Source: Orlajensenia sp037404875
GTDB taxonomy: Bacteria; Actinomycetota; Actinomycetes; Actinomycetales; Microbacteriaceae
DNA: 64,000 nucleotides
Reading direction: 5' to 3'
Assembly (NCBI RefSeq): GCF_037404875.1
Contig: NZ_JBBELO010000003.1
Location: 1 to 64,000 of the forward strand
Positions 26,239 through 35,099 of the stretch are shown piece by piece (the first letter of the stretch is position 1; each line of letters starts with the position of its first letter). The notes under the pieces were generated by a model. That model searched no databases and was not told the DNA's origin. It saw only the letters and a list, made by a program, of their open reading frames with translations. The translations under genes and the position numbers were made by a program.

Positions 26239-26972
26239 ACCTCTTCCTCGACGCCCTCCAGTGGATCTTCACCCCGTCCGCGCATTCCGGGGCTGATGAC
26301 CTGTGGTTGCGCATCGGCCAGCATCTCGCCTACACGTTCGGCGCCACCCTGATCGCCGCCGTGATCGCCGTGCCGCTGGGCTACCTCATCGGCCACACCG
26401 GACGCGGGCGCGACCTGGCGGTGTTCATCAGTGGCGGCCTGCGCGCACTGCCGAGCCTGGGCGTGCTCATCCTCATCGCCTTCGGCGTCGGCATCGGCTT
26501 CCGGGCGCCGCTCGCGACCTTCGTGATCCTGGCCATCCCGCCGCTGCTCGCGGGCGCCTACTCGGGAGTGCAGGCCGTCGACCCGAAGACGGTGGATGCG
26601 GCCCGGGCCATGGGCATGACGCCCTGGCAGGTGCTGACCCGCGTCGAGGTGCCCCTCGGCCTGCCGCTGCTCATCGCCGGCGTCCGCGCCGCGATCCTGC
26701 AGGTCGTGGCGACGGCGACCCTCGCCGCCTACGTCAACGGCGGAGCCCTCGGCGCCTACATCTTCCTCGGCGTCGCCACGCGCGACTACACGCAGATGCT
26801 CGGCGCCTCGATCGTCGTCACGGTGCTCGCCCTGGTGCTCGAGGGCCTGTTCGCTCTGATCCAGAGACTCGTCGTGCCGCGCGGTGTCGCCGTCGGCCGA
26901 CCCGCAGATGTCCGCTCGCACCGAACCCGGTCGCGTGCGGTGGTGGGATCCCCCATCGAAGAAGGGAAATAG
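26235..26972 (+). CDS. opuCD: glycine betaine ABC transporter permease
   Basis: A 245-residue second permease of the same importer, starting at a GTG that overlaps the opuCB stop (GTGA). It has about six hydrophobic helices and the EAA loop ARAMGMTPWQVLTRVEVPLGLPLLI (about 118-142). A cytoplasmic tail after residue 225 is rich in Arg. It forms a heterodimer with the preceding gene product. The binding-protein gene follows after two bases. Confidence 0.92.
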   Translation: MNLFLDALQWIFTPSAHSGADDLWLRIGQHLAYTFGATLIAAVIAVPLGYLIGHTGRGRDLAVFISGGLRALPSLGVLILIAFGVGIGFRAPLATFVILAIPPLLAGAYSGVQAVDPKTVDAARAMGMTPWQVLTRVEVPLGLPLLIAGVRAAILQVVATATLAAYVNGGALGAYIFLGVATRDYTQMLGASIVVTVLALVLEGLFALIQRLVVPRGVAVGRPADVRSHRTRSRAVVGSPIEEGK

Positions 26973-26974
26973 GA

Positions 26975-27922
26975 ATGTTCGGTTCAGGAAAAGGCCGGCG
27001 CTCGCGCATCGCACTGGCGGTGGGCGTCGTCGCGGTCGGGGCGTCAGTGGCCCTGGCAGGGTGCTCGTCCGGTTCGCCGTTGGATACCGGCGGCGATGGC
27101 AAGACCAGTGCGGGCGCCGACGGGTCCACTCTCGTCGTCGGGTCGCAGTCGTACTACTCCAACGAGATCATCGCCGAGATCTACGCCCAGGCGCTCGAGG
27201 CGAACGGCTTCGAGGTGAAGCGCAGCTTCAACATCGGCCAGCGCGAGGCATACGTGCCCTCGATCGAGAACGGCGACATCGACGTGTTCCCCGAGTACAC
27301 CGGTGACCTGCTGCAGTTCTACGACAAGGACACCACGGCACGCTCCGAGGATGACGTCTACAGCGCCCTCACCAAGGCGCTGCCCGACGGACTGCGAGCG
27401 CTGGACGCGGCGGATGCCTCCGACCAGAACTCCTACGTCGTGACCAAGAAGTTCGCCACCGACAACGACCTGAAGTCGCTGGCCGACCTCGCGAAGGTGT
27501 CGACGCCGCTCACCCTGGGAGGCAACGCCGAGCTGAAGACGCGGCCCTACGGGCCCGACGGGCTGAAGAGCACCTACGACGTCACCGTCGGCTTCGCCGA
27601 GATCGACGACAGCGGCGGATCCACGACGGTCGACGCGCTGTCCTCGAACCAGATCCAGCTGGCGAACGTCTACACGGCCGACCCCAACATCAAGAAGAAC
27701 GACCTGGTCGCGCTCGATGACCCGAAGAACCTGTTCCTGGCATCGCACGTCGTGCCGATCGTGAGCAAGAAGGTCAACGAGAAGGCCGTCGGCGTGATCA
27801 ACTCGGTGCAGGGGGCCCTCTCGGCGAGCGACCTGGTCGACCTGAACGACCAGAGCGTCAACGGGCAGAAGCAGCCCGACGCCATCGCCAAGGCGTGGCT
27901 GGCCGACAAGAAGCTGTTCTAG
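26975..27922 (+). CDS. opuCC: glycine betaine/choline-type substrate-binding lipoprotein
   Basis: A 315-residue lipoprotein that captures the solute outside the membrane and delivers it to the OpuC permease pair. It has a signal peptide with a basic start (GKGRRSRIALAVGVV) and a lipobox LAGC at Cys30. The mature part matches the OpuAC family: LVVGSQSYYSNEIIAEIYAQAL near the start, the hinge region IENGDIDVFPEYTGDLLQ, and SSNQIQLANVYTADP. The start at 26975 has AGGGAAATAGGA before it. The exact solute (betaine, choline or carnitine) is not decidable. Confidence 0.93.
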   Translation: MFGSGKGRRSRIALAVGVVAVGASVALAGCSSGSPLDTGGDGKTSAGADGSTLVVGSQSYYSNEIIAEIYAQALEANGFEVKRSFNIGQREAYVPSIENGDIDVFPEYTGDLLQFYDKDTTARSEDDVYSALTKALPDGLRALDAADASDQNSYVVTKKFATDNDLKSLADLAKVSTPLTLGGNAELKTRPYGPDGLKSTYDVTVGFAEIDDSGGSTTVDALSSNQIQLANVYTADPNIKKNDLVALDDPKNLFLASHVVPIVSKKVNEKAVGVINSVQGALSASDLVDLNDQSVNGQKQPDAIAKAWLADKKLF

Positions 27923-27946
27923 CAGGGCGGCCGTCGGCCGCGGTTC

Positions 27947-28882
27947 TCAGAACACGAGCGAGAGCATGAACGCCGCCGGAAAGGCGACGAGCAGCGCTGC
28001 GATCGCGAGAACCGCGGCCACGGCTGGTGCGGAGAGTGCGGGTGCGTCCGACGCGAGTCGGCGCACCCGCACGCGTATGACCTCCGCATCCGGAGAGGCG
28101 ACCGTGCTCGCGCCCCCGGAGGCGTCGGGGGCCTCCCACGAGGTGCCGACCTTGAGAATGGCGTTCGACAGGGTCGCCCGGTCGACCCGGCGGCGGGCGT
28201 CGTCATCGGCGAGCAGCTCGACGAGCACCGCGACCGCCCGTTCCGCGCGATTGGCGATGGGAAACCACGGCAGCGCGTTCCTCCAGGCCCGAAAAGCCAG
28301 CAGCACGAGGTGATGGTACTGGCGCAGGTGGGTCTGCTCGTGGGCGAGCACCGCCTGCAGCTCCTTGGCGTCGAGCAGTCCGATGAGGCCGTTCGAGAGC
28401 ACGGTCTGGGTGCGCACGCCCGGAAGGCAGTAGGCCATCGGCGCGGGATGGTCGAGCACGTGGGTGCGCGGAGCATCCGCCGATGGCGTGCTGAGCAGCG
28501 TCACCAGTTCGCGATGCCGACGACGCTCGCGTTCGGTGCGGATGGCGGTGTCGGCCAGGTTCAGCAGCAGGTCCAGGGCCAGCAGCACCGCCGCGCTGAG
28601 CAGGAACAGGTGCAGCGCGCCGAAGGCGACCGGGAGCGGCCCATGCAGGAATCCGGCGGCCAGCGCTCCGAGCGCTGCGGGCAGGTCGCCGCCTGCCGGC
28701 GCGAGCCCGAAGCCGAGCAGCGCCCCGATCATCGACAGACCACCGCCGAGCGCGATCGCCTGCCAGAGGGCGAGCGCGACACCGGGGGAGCGGGTGGGCC
28801 ACTGCGCCCGTGAGAGGGCGACGGGCACGGGCCAGGCCAGGGCGACCGCGAGGGCAGCCAGCACGCCGCTTGCCAGCAGCAT
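27947..28882 (-). CDS. M56-family membrane metallopeptidase (BlaR1/MecR1-like)
   Basis: A 311-residue zinc protease embedded in the membrane. Several N-terminal helices (about 2-22, 36-60, 66-78 and 88-110) lead to the cytoplasmic protease domain, with zinc motif His181-Glu-Gln-Thr-His185 and a third ligand at Glu222 (VELLADDDA). A C-terminal helix (about 288-309) ends the protein. There is no penicillin-binding sensor domain as in BlaR1. It starts 3 bases after the BlaI-type gene stop, so the pair is a repressor plus its likely protease. The divergent target is cydABDC, suggesting the signal is respiratory or membrane-borne rather than beta-lactam. Confidence 0.9.
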   Translation of the reverse strand: MLLASGVLAALAVALAWPVPVALSRAQWPTRSPGVALALWQAIALGGGLSMIGALLGFGLAPAGGDLPAALGALAAGFLHGPLPVAFGALHLFLLSAAVLLALDLLLNLADTAIRTERERRRHRELVTLLSTPSADAPRTHVLDHPAPMAYCLPGVRTQTVLSNGLIGLLDAKELQAVLAHEQTHLRQYHHLVLLAFRAWRNALPWFPIANRAERAVAVLVELLADDDARRRVDRATLSNAILKVGTSWEAPDASGGASTVASPDAEVIRVRVRRLASDAPALSAPAVAAVLAIAALLVAFPAAFMLSLVF

Positions 28883-28885
28883 GCC

Positions 28886-29248
28886 TCAGCCGAGCAGGCG
28901 ACGCAGGGTGGCGGCCTCGCCGGGAGGAACGCTACCGACGAACCGGGCGAGCGCGGCCTCCCGGTCGGTCGAGGACGCGAGCAGCTCCGCCATCAGGTTC
29001 GCGGTGTGATCGGCGAGCGTTCCACGGGCACGGAAGGTGCGCGGACGCGTCCCGCGTTCACTCGAGACGAAGTGCTTGGACTCCAGCCGTGAGAGCACGG
29101 TCAGCACCGTGGTGAGCGCCAACGGCTTGCGTCCCTCGGTGGCGGCCGCCGCGTTGATCCGCTCGAGCAGTTCCTTGGCGGGCATCCCGTCGGGGGCGCT
29201 CCAGAGTTCGTCCATCACGACGCGCTCGAGCTCTCCCAGTGTTGCCAT
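28886..29248 (-). CDS. BlaI/MecI-family repressor
   Basis: A 120-residue dimeric winged-helix repressor (Penicillinase_R family). The N-terminal wing helix domain spans about 1-72 (LERVVMDELWSAP, LTTVLTVLSRLESKHFVSSERG) and the C-terminal dimerisation helices about 78-118. The region after residue 75, where BlaR-type proteases cut BlaI, reads GTLADHTANLMAEL. It is divergent from cydA, with three palindromic operators in the 117-base gap, so it should repress cydABDC and probably itself. It is co-transcribed with the M56 protease. Confidence 0.92.
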   Translation of the reverse strand: MATLGELERVVMDELWSAPDGMPAKELLERINAAAATEGRKPLALTTVLTVLSRLESKHFVSSERGTRPRTFRARGTLADHTANLMAELLASSTDREAALARFVGSVPPGEAATLRRLLG

Positions 29249-29277
29249 GAGATCAGGATACTCGATTTCCGCACCTG

Positions 29278-29338
29278 CTCTACATTCCGTAGAGAAATGT
29301 TCTACGGTGTGTAGAGAAGTTCTCTACGAGACGTAGAG
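29278..29338. promoter_or_regulatory. three phased BlaI-type operators in the cydA control region
   Basis: Three 17-bp inverted repeats of form CTCTAC-N5-GTAGAG lie at 29278-29294, 29300-29316 and 29322-29338. The first and third have perfect 6-bp arms; the second differs by one base (TTCTAC). Start-to-start spacing is exactly 22 bp twice, two helical turns, so all three present the same face of DNA. They resemble the TAC-N-GTA type of sites bound by BlaI/MecI-family dimers. They lie 30 bases from the repressor start and 28 from cydA, well placed to block both promoters. Confidence 0.85.
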
Positions 29339-29365
29339 TGCGATTCGTCCACCGAGAGGAGTCCC

Positions 29366-30775
29366 ATGGACTGGCTCGACCCGCTGCTGCTCTCCCGTTG
29401 GCAGTTCGGTCTCACCACCGTGTACCACTTCCTGTTCGTTCCGCTCACGATCGGACTCTCGCTCACGGTCGCTCTCTTCCAGACGGCCTGGGTGCGCAGT
29501 GGCAAGCCCCACTACCTGCAACTGACCCGGTTCTTCGGCGGCATCTTCCTCATCAACTTCGCGATGGGAGTGGTGACGGGCATCGTGCAGGAATTCCAGT
29601 TCGGCATGAACTGGTCGGACTACTCCCGTTTCGTCGGCGACGTCTTCGGAGCGCCGTTGGCACTGGAGGGCATGCTGGCGTTCTTCTTCGAGGCGACCTT
29701 CATCGGCCTCTGGATCTTCGGCTGGGACAGGCTTCCGCGGTGGGCGCACCTCGCCACCATCTGGGCGACCTTCTGCGGGTCGGTGCTCTCGGCGTACTTC
29801 ATCCTCGCGGCGAACGCCTTCATGCAGAACCCGGTCGGGTACCACATCAACGAGGCGAAGGGCCGCGCCGAGCTCACCGACATCTGGGCGCTGCTCGGCA
29901 ACAAGGTGGCCCTGGCGGCCTTTCCGCACACGATCTTCGCCTGCTTCATGGTGGCGGCGGGCCTTGTCATCACCGTCGCGGCCTGGCACCTCGCACGCGG
30001 GCAGCACCTGGACACCATGCGGCCCGCCCTGAAGCTCGGCCTGTGGATGATGGTGGTCTCCGGCGCCCTCACCACGCTCGCCGGCGACCAGCTGGGCCTT
30101 GCCATGGTCTCGACGCAACCGATGAAGATGGCAGCGGCCGAGGCGCTCTACTCCACCTCGACCGGGGCGGATGCGTCGTTCTCGATCTTCACGCTCGGCA
30201 CGCCCGACGGCGTGCACGAGCTCTTCTCCATCCGAGTGCCCTACCTGCTCTCCTTCCTCTCCACGCACACCTTCGACGGCACGGTCGAAGGCATCAACGA
30301 CCTGCAGGCGCAGTACAGCACCCTCTACGGGCCCGGCGACTACACGCCGATCATCTGGGTGACCTACTGGGCGTTCCGCTGGATGATCGGTCTCGGACTC
30401 GTTCACGTGGCCGTCGCGGTCCTGGGACTCTGGCTGACGCGTCGTGGGCGCCTTCCCCGCAATCGCTGGGTGTGGCGGGCGGCGGTCTGGGCATTCCCGC
30501 TCTCGCTCGGTGCGATGATCCTCGGCTGGGTCTTCACCGAGATGGGTCGTCAGCCCTGGCTCGTGTTCGGCCTGCTCAAGACGGCCGACGGGGTCTCTCC
30601 GGGGACGACCGGGCTCGAGGTGCTGATCTCGCTCGTCGCGTTCACGCTCGTGTACGGCACGCTCGCGGTAGTGGAGTTCCGCCTGATCGTGCGCGCCGTG
30701 CGCAGGGGGCCGGCACCCGCCCCGGTTCCGGATGCCGAGACGGGCGAGGTACGCCCGCTCACGACGGTCTACTAG
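29366..30775 (+). CDS. cydA: cytochrome bd oxidase subunit I
   Basis: A 469-residue quinol oxidase subunit that reduces oxygen to water with haems b558, b595 and d. His21 (TTVYHFLFVPL) matches the N-terminal haem ligand. The acidic channel block LEGMLAFFFEATFIGLW and AAFPHTIFACFM (second haem histidine) are clear, with FTEMGRQPWLV near residue 395 supplying the Met ligand region. The Q-loop is the short form usual in actinobacteria, so the protein is shorter than E. coli CydA (522). It starts after GAGAGGA and is followed by cydB 9 bases on. The operon is probably controlled by the divergent BlaI-type repressor. Confidence 0.97.
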   Translation: MDWLDPLLLSRWQFGLTTVYHFLFVPLTIGLSLTVALFQTAWVRSGKPHYLQLTRFFGGIFLINFAMGVVTGIVQEFQFGMNWSDYSRFVGDVFGAPLALEGMLAFFFEATFIGLWIFGWDRLPRWAHLATIWATFCGSVLSAYFILAANAFMQNPVGYHINEAKGRAELTDIWALLGNKVALAAFPHTIFACFMVAAGLVITVAAWHLARGQHLDTMRPALKLGLWMMVVSGALTTLAGDQLGLAMVSTQPMKMAAAEALYSTSTGADASFSIFTLGTPDGVHELFSIRVPYLLSFLSTHTFDGTVEGINDLQAQYSTLYGPGDYTPIIWVTYWAFRWMIGLGLVHVAVAVLGLWLTRRGRLPRNRWVWRAAVWAFPLSLGAMILGWVFTEMGRQPWLVFGLLKTADGVSPGTTGLEVLISLVAFTLVYGTLAVVEFRLIVRAVRRGPAPAPVPDAETGEVRPLTTVY

Positions 30776-30784
30776 GAGCAGCGC

Positions 30785-31792
30785 ATGGACCTTCCCACCC
30801 TGTGGTTCGCCATCATCGCGTTCCTCTTCATCGGGTACTTCGTCCTCGACGGCTTCGACTTCGGCGTCGGGATGTCGCTGCCGTTCCTCGGTCGCGACGA
30901 CGTGGACCGGCGCGTGCTGATCAACACGATCGGTCCGGTCTGGGATCTGAACGAGACCTGGGTGATCGTGGCGGGCGCCTGCCTCTTCGCCGCCTTCCCG
31001 GAGTGGTACGCGACCCTGTTCAGCGGGTTCTACCTGCCACTGCTGCTCATCCTGCTGGCCCTCATCGTGCGCGGCGTGTCGTTCGAGTACCGGCACCAGC
31101 GCGATGACGCCCGCTGGCGTTCGCGCTTCGACGCCATGATCTTCATCGGCTCCGCGGTGCCCGCCGTGCTCTGGGGGGTCGCCTTCGCGAACATGGTGCA
31201 GGGCGTGCCCCTGAACGCCCATCACGACTACATCGGCACCGTCTTCGACCTGCTCAACCCCTACGCCCTGGTCGGCGGGCTGACCACCCTGCTGCTGTTC
31301 TTCACGCACGGCGTGCTCTTCCTCACCCTCAAGACGGAGGGGGAGCTGCGGTTGCGCGCGCGACGCCTCGCACGGGCAACGGGACTCGCGACGATCCTCG
31401 TCGCGGCTCTCTTCCTCACGTGGACGGCCCTGATCACGGCGGCTTCCCCGGTCTTCCTCATCTGCGCCGGCCTCGCCGCCGTCACCCTCGTCGGCTCGTG
31501 GTGGGCGAACCGCGATAACCGGGAACGGCTCTCGTTCGGCCTGGGCGCTGGGACCATCGCCCTCGTGGTCATCGCCCTGTTCGTGGCGTTGTTCCCCGCG
31601 GTCATGCCGGCCTCGAACGACCCGGCCAACAGCCTCACGATCCAGAACGCCTCGAGTTCTGGCTACACCCTCGGCGTGATGAGCTGGGCGGCGCTGATCT
31701 TCCTGCCCCTCATCCTCGTCTACCAGGGCTGGACCTACTGGGTCTTCCGCACGCGCGTCAGCCGCGCCCACGTCGAGGCGGTGACGCACTGA
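30785..31792 (+). CDS. cydB: cytochrome bd oxidase subunit II
   Basis: A 335-residue polytopic subunit that stabilises the haem subunit and completes the bd oxidase. The N-terminal block LWFAIIAFLFIGYFVLDGFDFGVGM is the family signature (seen as adjoining pieces at about 5-30), and WDLNETWVIVAGACLFAAFP follows at about 56-75. About eight helices are visible. The stop TGA overlaps a CTG that I take as the start of cydD. It is part of cydABDC. Confidence 0.97.
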   Translation: MDLPTLWFAIIAFLFIGYFVLDGFDFGVGMSLPFLGRDDVDRRVLINTIGPVWDLNETWVIVAGACLFAAFPEWYATLFSGFYLPLLLILLALIVRGVSFEYRHQRDDARWRSRFDAMIFIGSAVPAVLWGVAFANMVQGVPLNAHHDYIGTVFDLLNPYALVGGLTTLLLFFTHGVLFLTLKTEGELRLRARRLARATGLATILVAALFLTWTALITAASPVFLICAGLAAVTLVGSWWANRDNRERLSFGLGAGTIALVVIALFVALFPAVMPASNDPANSLTIQNASSSGYTLGVMSWAALIFLPLILVYQGWTYWVFRTRVSRAHVEAVTH

Positions 31793-33405
31793 AGCCCCTG
31801 GACCCCCGGCTGCTGCGCCGCGCCGGCGCCGCACGCGGCCTGCTGGTCGCCGGAGCGGCCATCGCACTCGTGCGCACGGCGGCCATCGTGGCATCGGCCT
31901 ACTTCCTCGCCGCACTGGTCAGTACGCTCGCCGCTTCGCGTTCGCTCGCCGGTATGGGGGGCATGCTGGCGGGCTTCGCCGCGGCCGTGCTGATTCGGGC
32001 GGCCTGCGGGTGGGCCATGGATGCGGCCTCGGCCGCCGCATCCGCCCGGGTGAAGCAGCAGCTGCGCCTCGCGGCGAGCGCCGCCCTGGAGCGATTGGGA
32101 CCGGGCGGCGTTCGTGCGCGCACCGCAACCCGGCTCACCACGATCCTCGGCACCGGTCTGGACGCGCTGGACGCCTACTTCGGCAGCTACGTTCCCCAGC
32201 TGATCTCGACAGCCGTTGCGACTCCGGTGCTGGTGCTCGCCATGCTGTGGAGCGACCCGCTGAGCGGCGTCATCGTGATTCTCGTGCTGCCGCTCATCCC
32301 CGTCTTCATGGTTCTCGTCGGATGGGCGACGCAGTCGGTGCAGACGCGGCAATGGGCGGCGCTGCACTCACTCTCGGGGGCGTTCGTCGAGGTGGTGGGC
32401 GGGCTCGCGACCCTCAAGATCTTCGGCCGCGCCGCCCGGCAGCGCGATCGCATCGCGACGGTCACGGAGCAGTACCGCGCCACGACGATGCGCGTGCTGC
32501 GGGTGTCCTTCCTCAGCGGATTCGTGCTCGAACTGGCCGCCAGCCTCTCCGTCGCCCTCGTCGCCGTCCAGATCGGCCTGCGCCTTCTCGACGGGTCGCT
32601 CGGCCTCGCAGTGGGCCTGTTCATCCTGCTTCTCGCGCCCGAGGCGTTCCTTCCCCTGCGCGGCGTCGGCACGGCGTTCCACGCCGCGGCGGACGGCATC
32701 GCCGCGAGCGACGACGTGCTCGCCCTGCTCGAAGACGCCGAGGCGAGGCCGGCACGTGAGGCCGTCGTCGGCGGTTCCCCGCGAGGTTTGGAGCTCGTTC
32801 TCGACGAGGTCGGCGTCGAGGTGGGCGGCGACGTGCTGCTGGCTCCGACGAGCGCGCGGCTCGCATCCGGGTGCGTCACGGCGCTGGTCGGAGCAAGCGG
32901 GGCAGGCAAGACCACGCTTCTGCGAGCCATCGCCGGGCTCGTGCCGCACTCCGGTGCGGTGCTGCTCGGGGACCGGCCCGTCACGGGCGATCGGATCGCT
33001 TGGGTGCCGCAGCAGCCGCACCTGCTCGCCGGCACCGTCGCGGCGAACGTGGCGATCGGCCAGGCACGCGACGACGCGTCCATTCGCGTCGCACTCGCGG
33101 ATGCGGGGCTGCCCGGCATCGACGTCGAGTGGCCCCTCGGCGCCGAGGGCGCCGGCCTCTCGGGCGGCCAGGCGCAACGTGTCGCCATCGCGCGTGCGCT
33201 CTATCGGGCACGCGTACAGGGCTGCGAGGTGCTGCTGCTCGATGAGCCGAGCTCCGCACTGGATGCGCACGCGGAGCAGCATCTGCTGCGCACCCTCCGC
33301 AGGTTCGCCGATGACGGCGTGCTCGTGCTGGTCGCGACGCACCGGCCTGCGCTCATCGAGGCGGCGGATGCGATGCTCGCCGTCGGAGAGGCCGTTCATG
33401 CCTGA
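31789..33405 (+). CDS. cydD: CydD-type ABC exporter half for cytochrome bd assembly
   Basis: A 538-residue membrane-ATPase that with CydC exports thiols (cysteine/glutathione) needed for bd oxidase maturation. It has a transmembrane domain (about 15-290) and an ATPase domain with Walker A GASGAGKTT, signature LSGGQAQRV, Walker B VLLLDEPSSALD. The start is unusual: actinobacterial CydD proteins commonly open with MKPLDPRLLR-like residues, and that peptide begins here at a CTG (31789) overlapping the cydB stop (CTGA). The first GTG, at 31870, would remove 27 residues including part of the first helix. GAGGCGG upstream fits the CTG. The stop overlaps cydC by 8 bases. Confidence 0.9.
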   Translation: MKPLDPRLLRRAGAARGLLVAGAAIALVRTAAIVASAYFLAALVSTLAASRSLAGMGGMLAGFAAAVLIRAACGWAMDAASAAASARVKQQLRLAASAALERLGPGGVRARTATRLTTILGTGLDALDAYFGSYVPQLISTAVATPVLVLAMLWSDPLSGVIVILVLPLIPVFMVLVGWATQSVQTRQWAALHSLSGAFVEVVGGLATLKIFGRAARQRDRIATVTEQYRATTMRVLRVSFLSGFVLELAASLSVALVAVQIGLRLLDGSLGLAVGLFILLLAPEAFLPLRGVGTAFHAAADGIAASDDVLALLEDAEARPAREAVVGGSPRGLELVLDEVGVEVGGDVLLAPTSARLASGCVTALVGASGAGKTTLLRAIAGLVPHSGAVLLGDRPVTGDRIAWVPQQPHLLAGTVAANVAIGQARDDASIRVALADAGLPGIDVEWPLGAEGAGLSGGQAQRVAIARALYRARVQGCEVLLLDEPSSALDAHAEQHLLRTLRRFADDGVLVLVATHRPALIEAADAMLAVGEAVHA

Positions 33406-35095
33406 CCAACTCTCCGTGCACGATGTTCTCCGGGCGGCGCAACCGCGTGCCGCCCGCTCGCTGCCGGGGCTGCTCGTCGGCGTGCTCGGAGCGGCCAGCG
33501 CCGTCGCGCTGCTCGCGACCTCCGCCTGGCTGATCACCCGCGCGTGGGAGCAACCCGCCCTCATGTACCTCTCCGCCGCCGTCGTGGGCGTTCGCGCGTT
33601 CGCGATCGGCCGCGCCGCTCTGCGCTACCTCGAGCGCCTGCTCACCCACGATGCCGCCTTCCGTCAGCTGGGATCGCTCCGGGTCGGCATGCTCGAGCGC
33701 ATCACCCCGCTCGCGCCCGATGGCCTCACAACCAGGGGGAAGGGCGAGCTGCTCAGTCGCTTCGCACGCGACGTGGACGAGCAGCAGGACCTGCCGCTGC
33801 GCGTCGTGCAGCCGCTGCTCGTGAGCGCAGTCGTCTCGGTCGGCAGCGTGGCGGCGATCGCGTTCCTGTCCGTTCCGGCCGCGGTTGCCCTGGCATGCTG
33901 CCTCCTGCTCGGCGCCGGGCTCGGCACATGGGCGCAGTCGGCGCTCGCCTCTCGCTCCGAGCGCGCGCTCGCGCCGTTGCGGGCACGACAGGGGCAGGCG
34001 CTGCTCGAGACCCTCGGCGCGTTCGAAATGCTGACCGCATTCGGCGCCGTCGGCGAGCGGATGCGGGAGCTCGCGCTCATCGACGAGGCCCTCCGACGCG
34101 CCGAATGGCGCTCAGCCATCGGTTCCGGGCTCGCGGGCGCCGTCTTCGCCGTCACATCCGGGGCGGCGACGGTGCTCGCGATCGTGCTCGCGGCGCCCGA
34201 TCTCTCCGCCGGCGTACTCGGCGGCCCGGGTGTCGCCGTGCTCGCGCTCGTTCCTCTGGCCGTTTTCGAGGCCTGCGCCGGACTGCCGGCTGCACTCGGA
34301 GCCTGGCGACGCGTGCGGGCCGCTGCCGAGCGCATCGCCGAGGTCGTCCCGGCCGTGCGCCCCGCCGAGATCCCGGCCGAGATCGCGGCCGGGATCTCGA
34401 TGGAGGAGCCGGGCCTCGAGCCCTCTTGGCTTGCCGGCCACATCCCGGCGATCCACCTGCGCCGCTTCACGGTTGACTGGCCCGGCGGCCGACCCGGAGT
34501 GGGTCCGCTCGACCTGGACATCTCTCCGGGCGAGCGCCTGCTCATCACCGGGGAGAGCGGAGCGGGCAAGACGAGCGTCGCCCACGCCCTCGTGCGCTTC
34601 CTCGAGCACGGCGGCGACTACCTGCTCGATTCCACGCCGGCGAACTCACTTGCACCGGCCGCCGTGCGCCGTATCGTCGGCCTCACCGAGCAGGTGCCCT
34701 GGTTGTTCGACGAGAGCATCCGGCAGAACCTGCTGTTCGCCCGCGACACCGCGGACGATTCGGCGCTGCTCGCCGTGCTCGACCGTGTGGGCCTGGGGGA
34801 GTGGGTGCGTCGCCGCGGTGGCCTGGACGCGCCGGTCGGCGAACGCGGCGCGGCCGTCTCGGGCGGTCAGGCGCAACGGCTCGCGCTCGCCCGTGCGCTG
34901 CTGGCCGATTTCCCGGTGCTCATCGTCGACGAGCCGACCGCCGGCGTCGACGCCGCCCATGCCGACGCCCTGCTGCGCGAACTGCTCGGCGCTGCCGGGC
35001 AACGCACGATCCTCCTCATCTCGCACACGCCGGTGCCTCCCGGCCTCATCGACCGGGTCCTCACGCTTCCCCCGGCACGGAGCCTCGTCGGCTGA
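33398..35095 (+). CDS. cydC: CydC-type ABC exporter half for cytochrome bd assembly
   Basis: A 565-residue partner of CydD. The transmembrane domain starts near residue 24 (LPGLLVGVLGAASAVALLATSAWLITRA in pieces), with the CydC-like AWLITRAWEQP block. The ATPase domain has Walker A GESGAGKTS, the Q-loop GLTEQVPWLFDESIRQNL, signature VSGGQAQRLALARAL and Walker B VLIVDEPTAGVD. It overlaps cydD by eight bases (ATGCCTGA). Together they make the heterodimeric exporter for reducing equivalents to the outside, required for haem insertion into CydAB. It is the last gene of the cyd operon. Confidence 0.94.
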   Translation: MPDQLSVHDVLRAAQPRAARSLPGLLVGVLGAASAVALLATSAWLITRAWEQPALMYLSAAVVGVRAFAIGRAALRYLERLLTHDAAFRQLGSLRVGMLERITPLAPDGLTTRGKGELLSRFARDVDEQQDLPLRVVQPLLVSAVVSVGSVAAIAFLSVPAAVALACCLLLGAGLGTWAQSALASRSERALAPLRARQGQALLETLGAFEMLTAFGAVGERMRELALIDEALRRAEWRSAIGSGLAGAVFAVTSGAATVLAIVLAAPDLSAGVLGGPGVAVLALVPLAVFEACAGLPAALGAWRRVRAAAERIAEVVPAVRPAEIPAEIAAGISMEEPGLEPSWLAGHIPAIHLRRFTVDWPGGRPGVGPLDLDISPGERLLITGESGAGKTSVAHALVRFLEHGGDYLLDSTPANSLAPAAVRRIVGLTEQVPWLFDESIRQNLLFARDTADDSALLAVLDRVGLGEWVRRRGGLDAPVGERGAAVSGGQAQRLALARALLADFPVLIVDEPTAGVDAAHADALLRELLGAAGQRTILLISHTPVPPGLIDRVLTLPPARSLVG

Positions 35096-35099
35096 GCCC

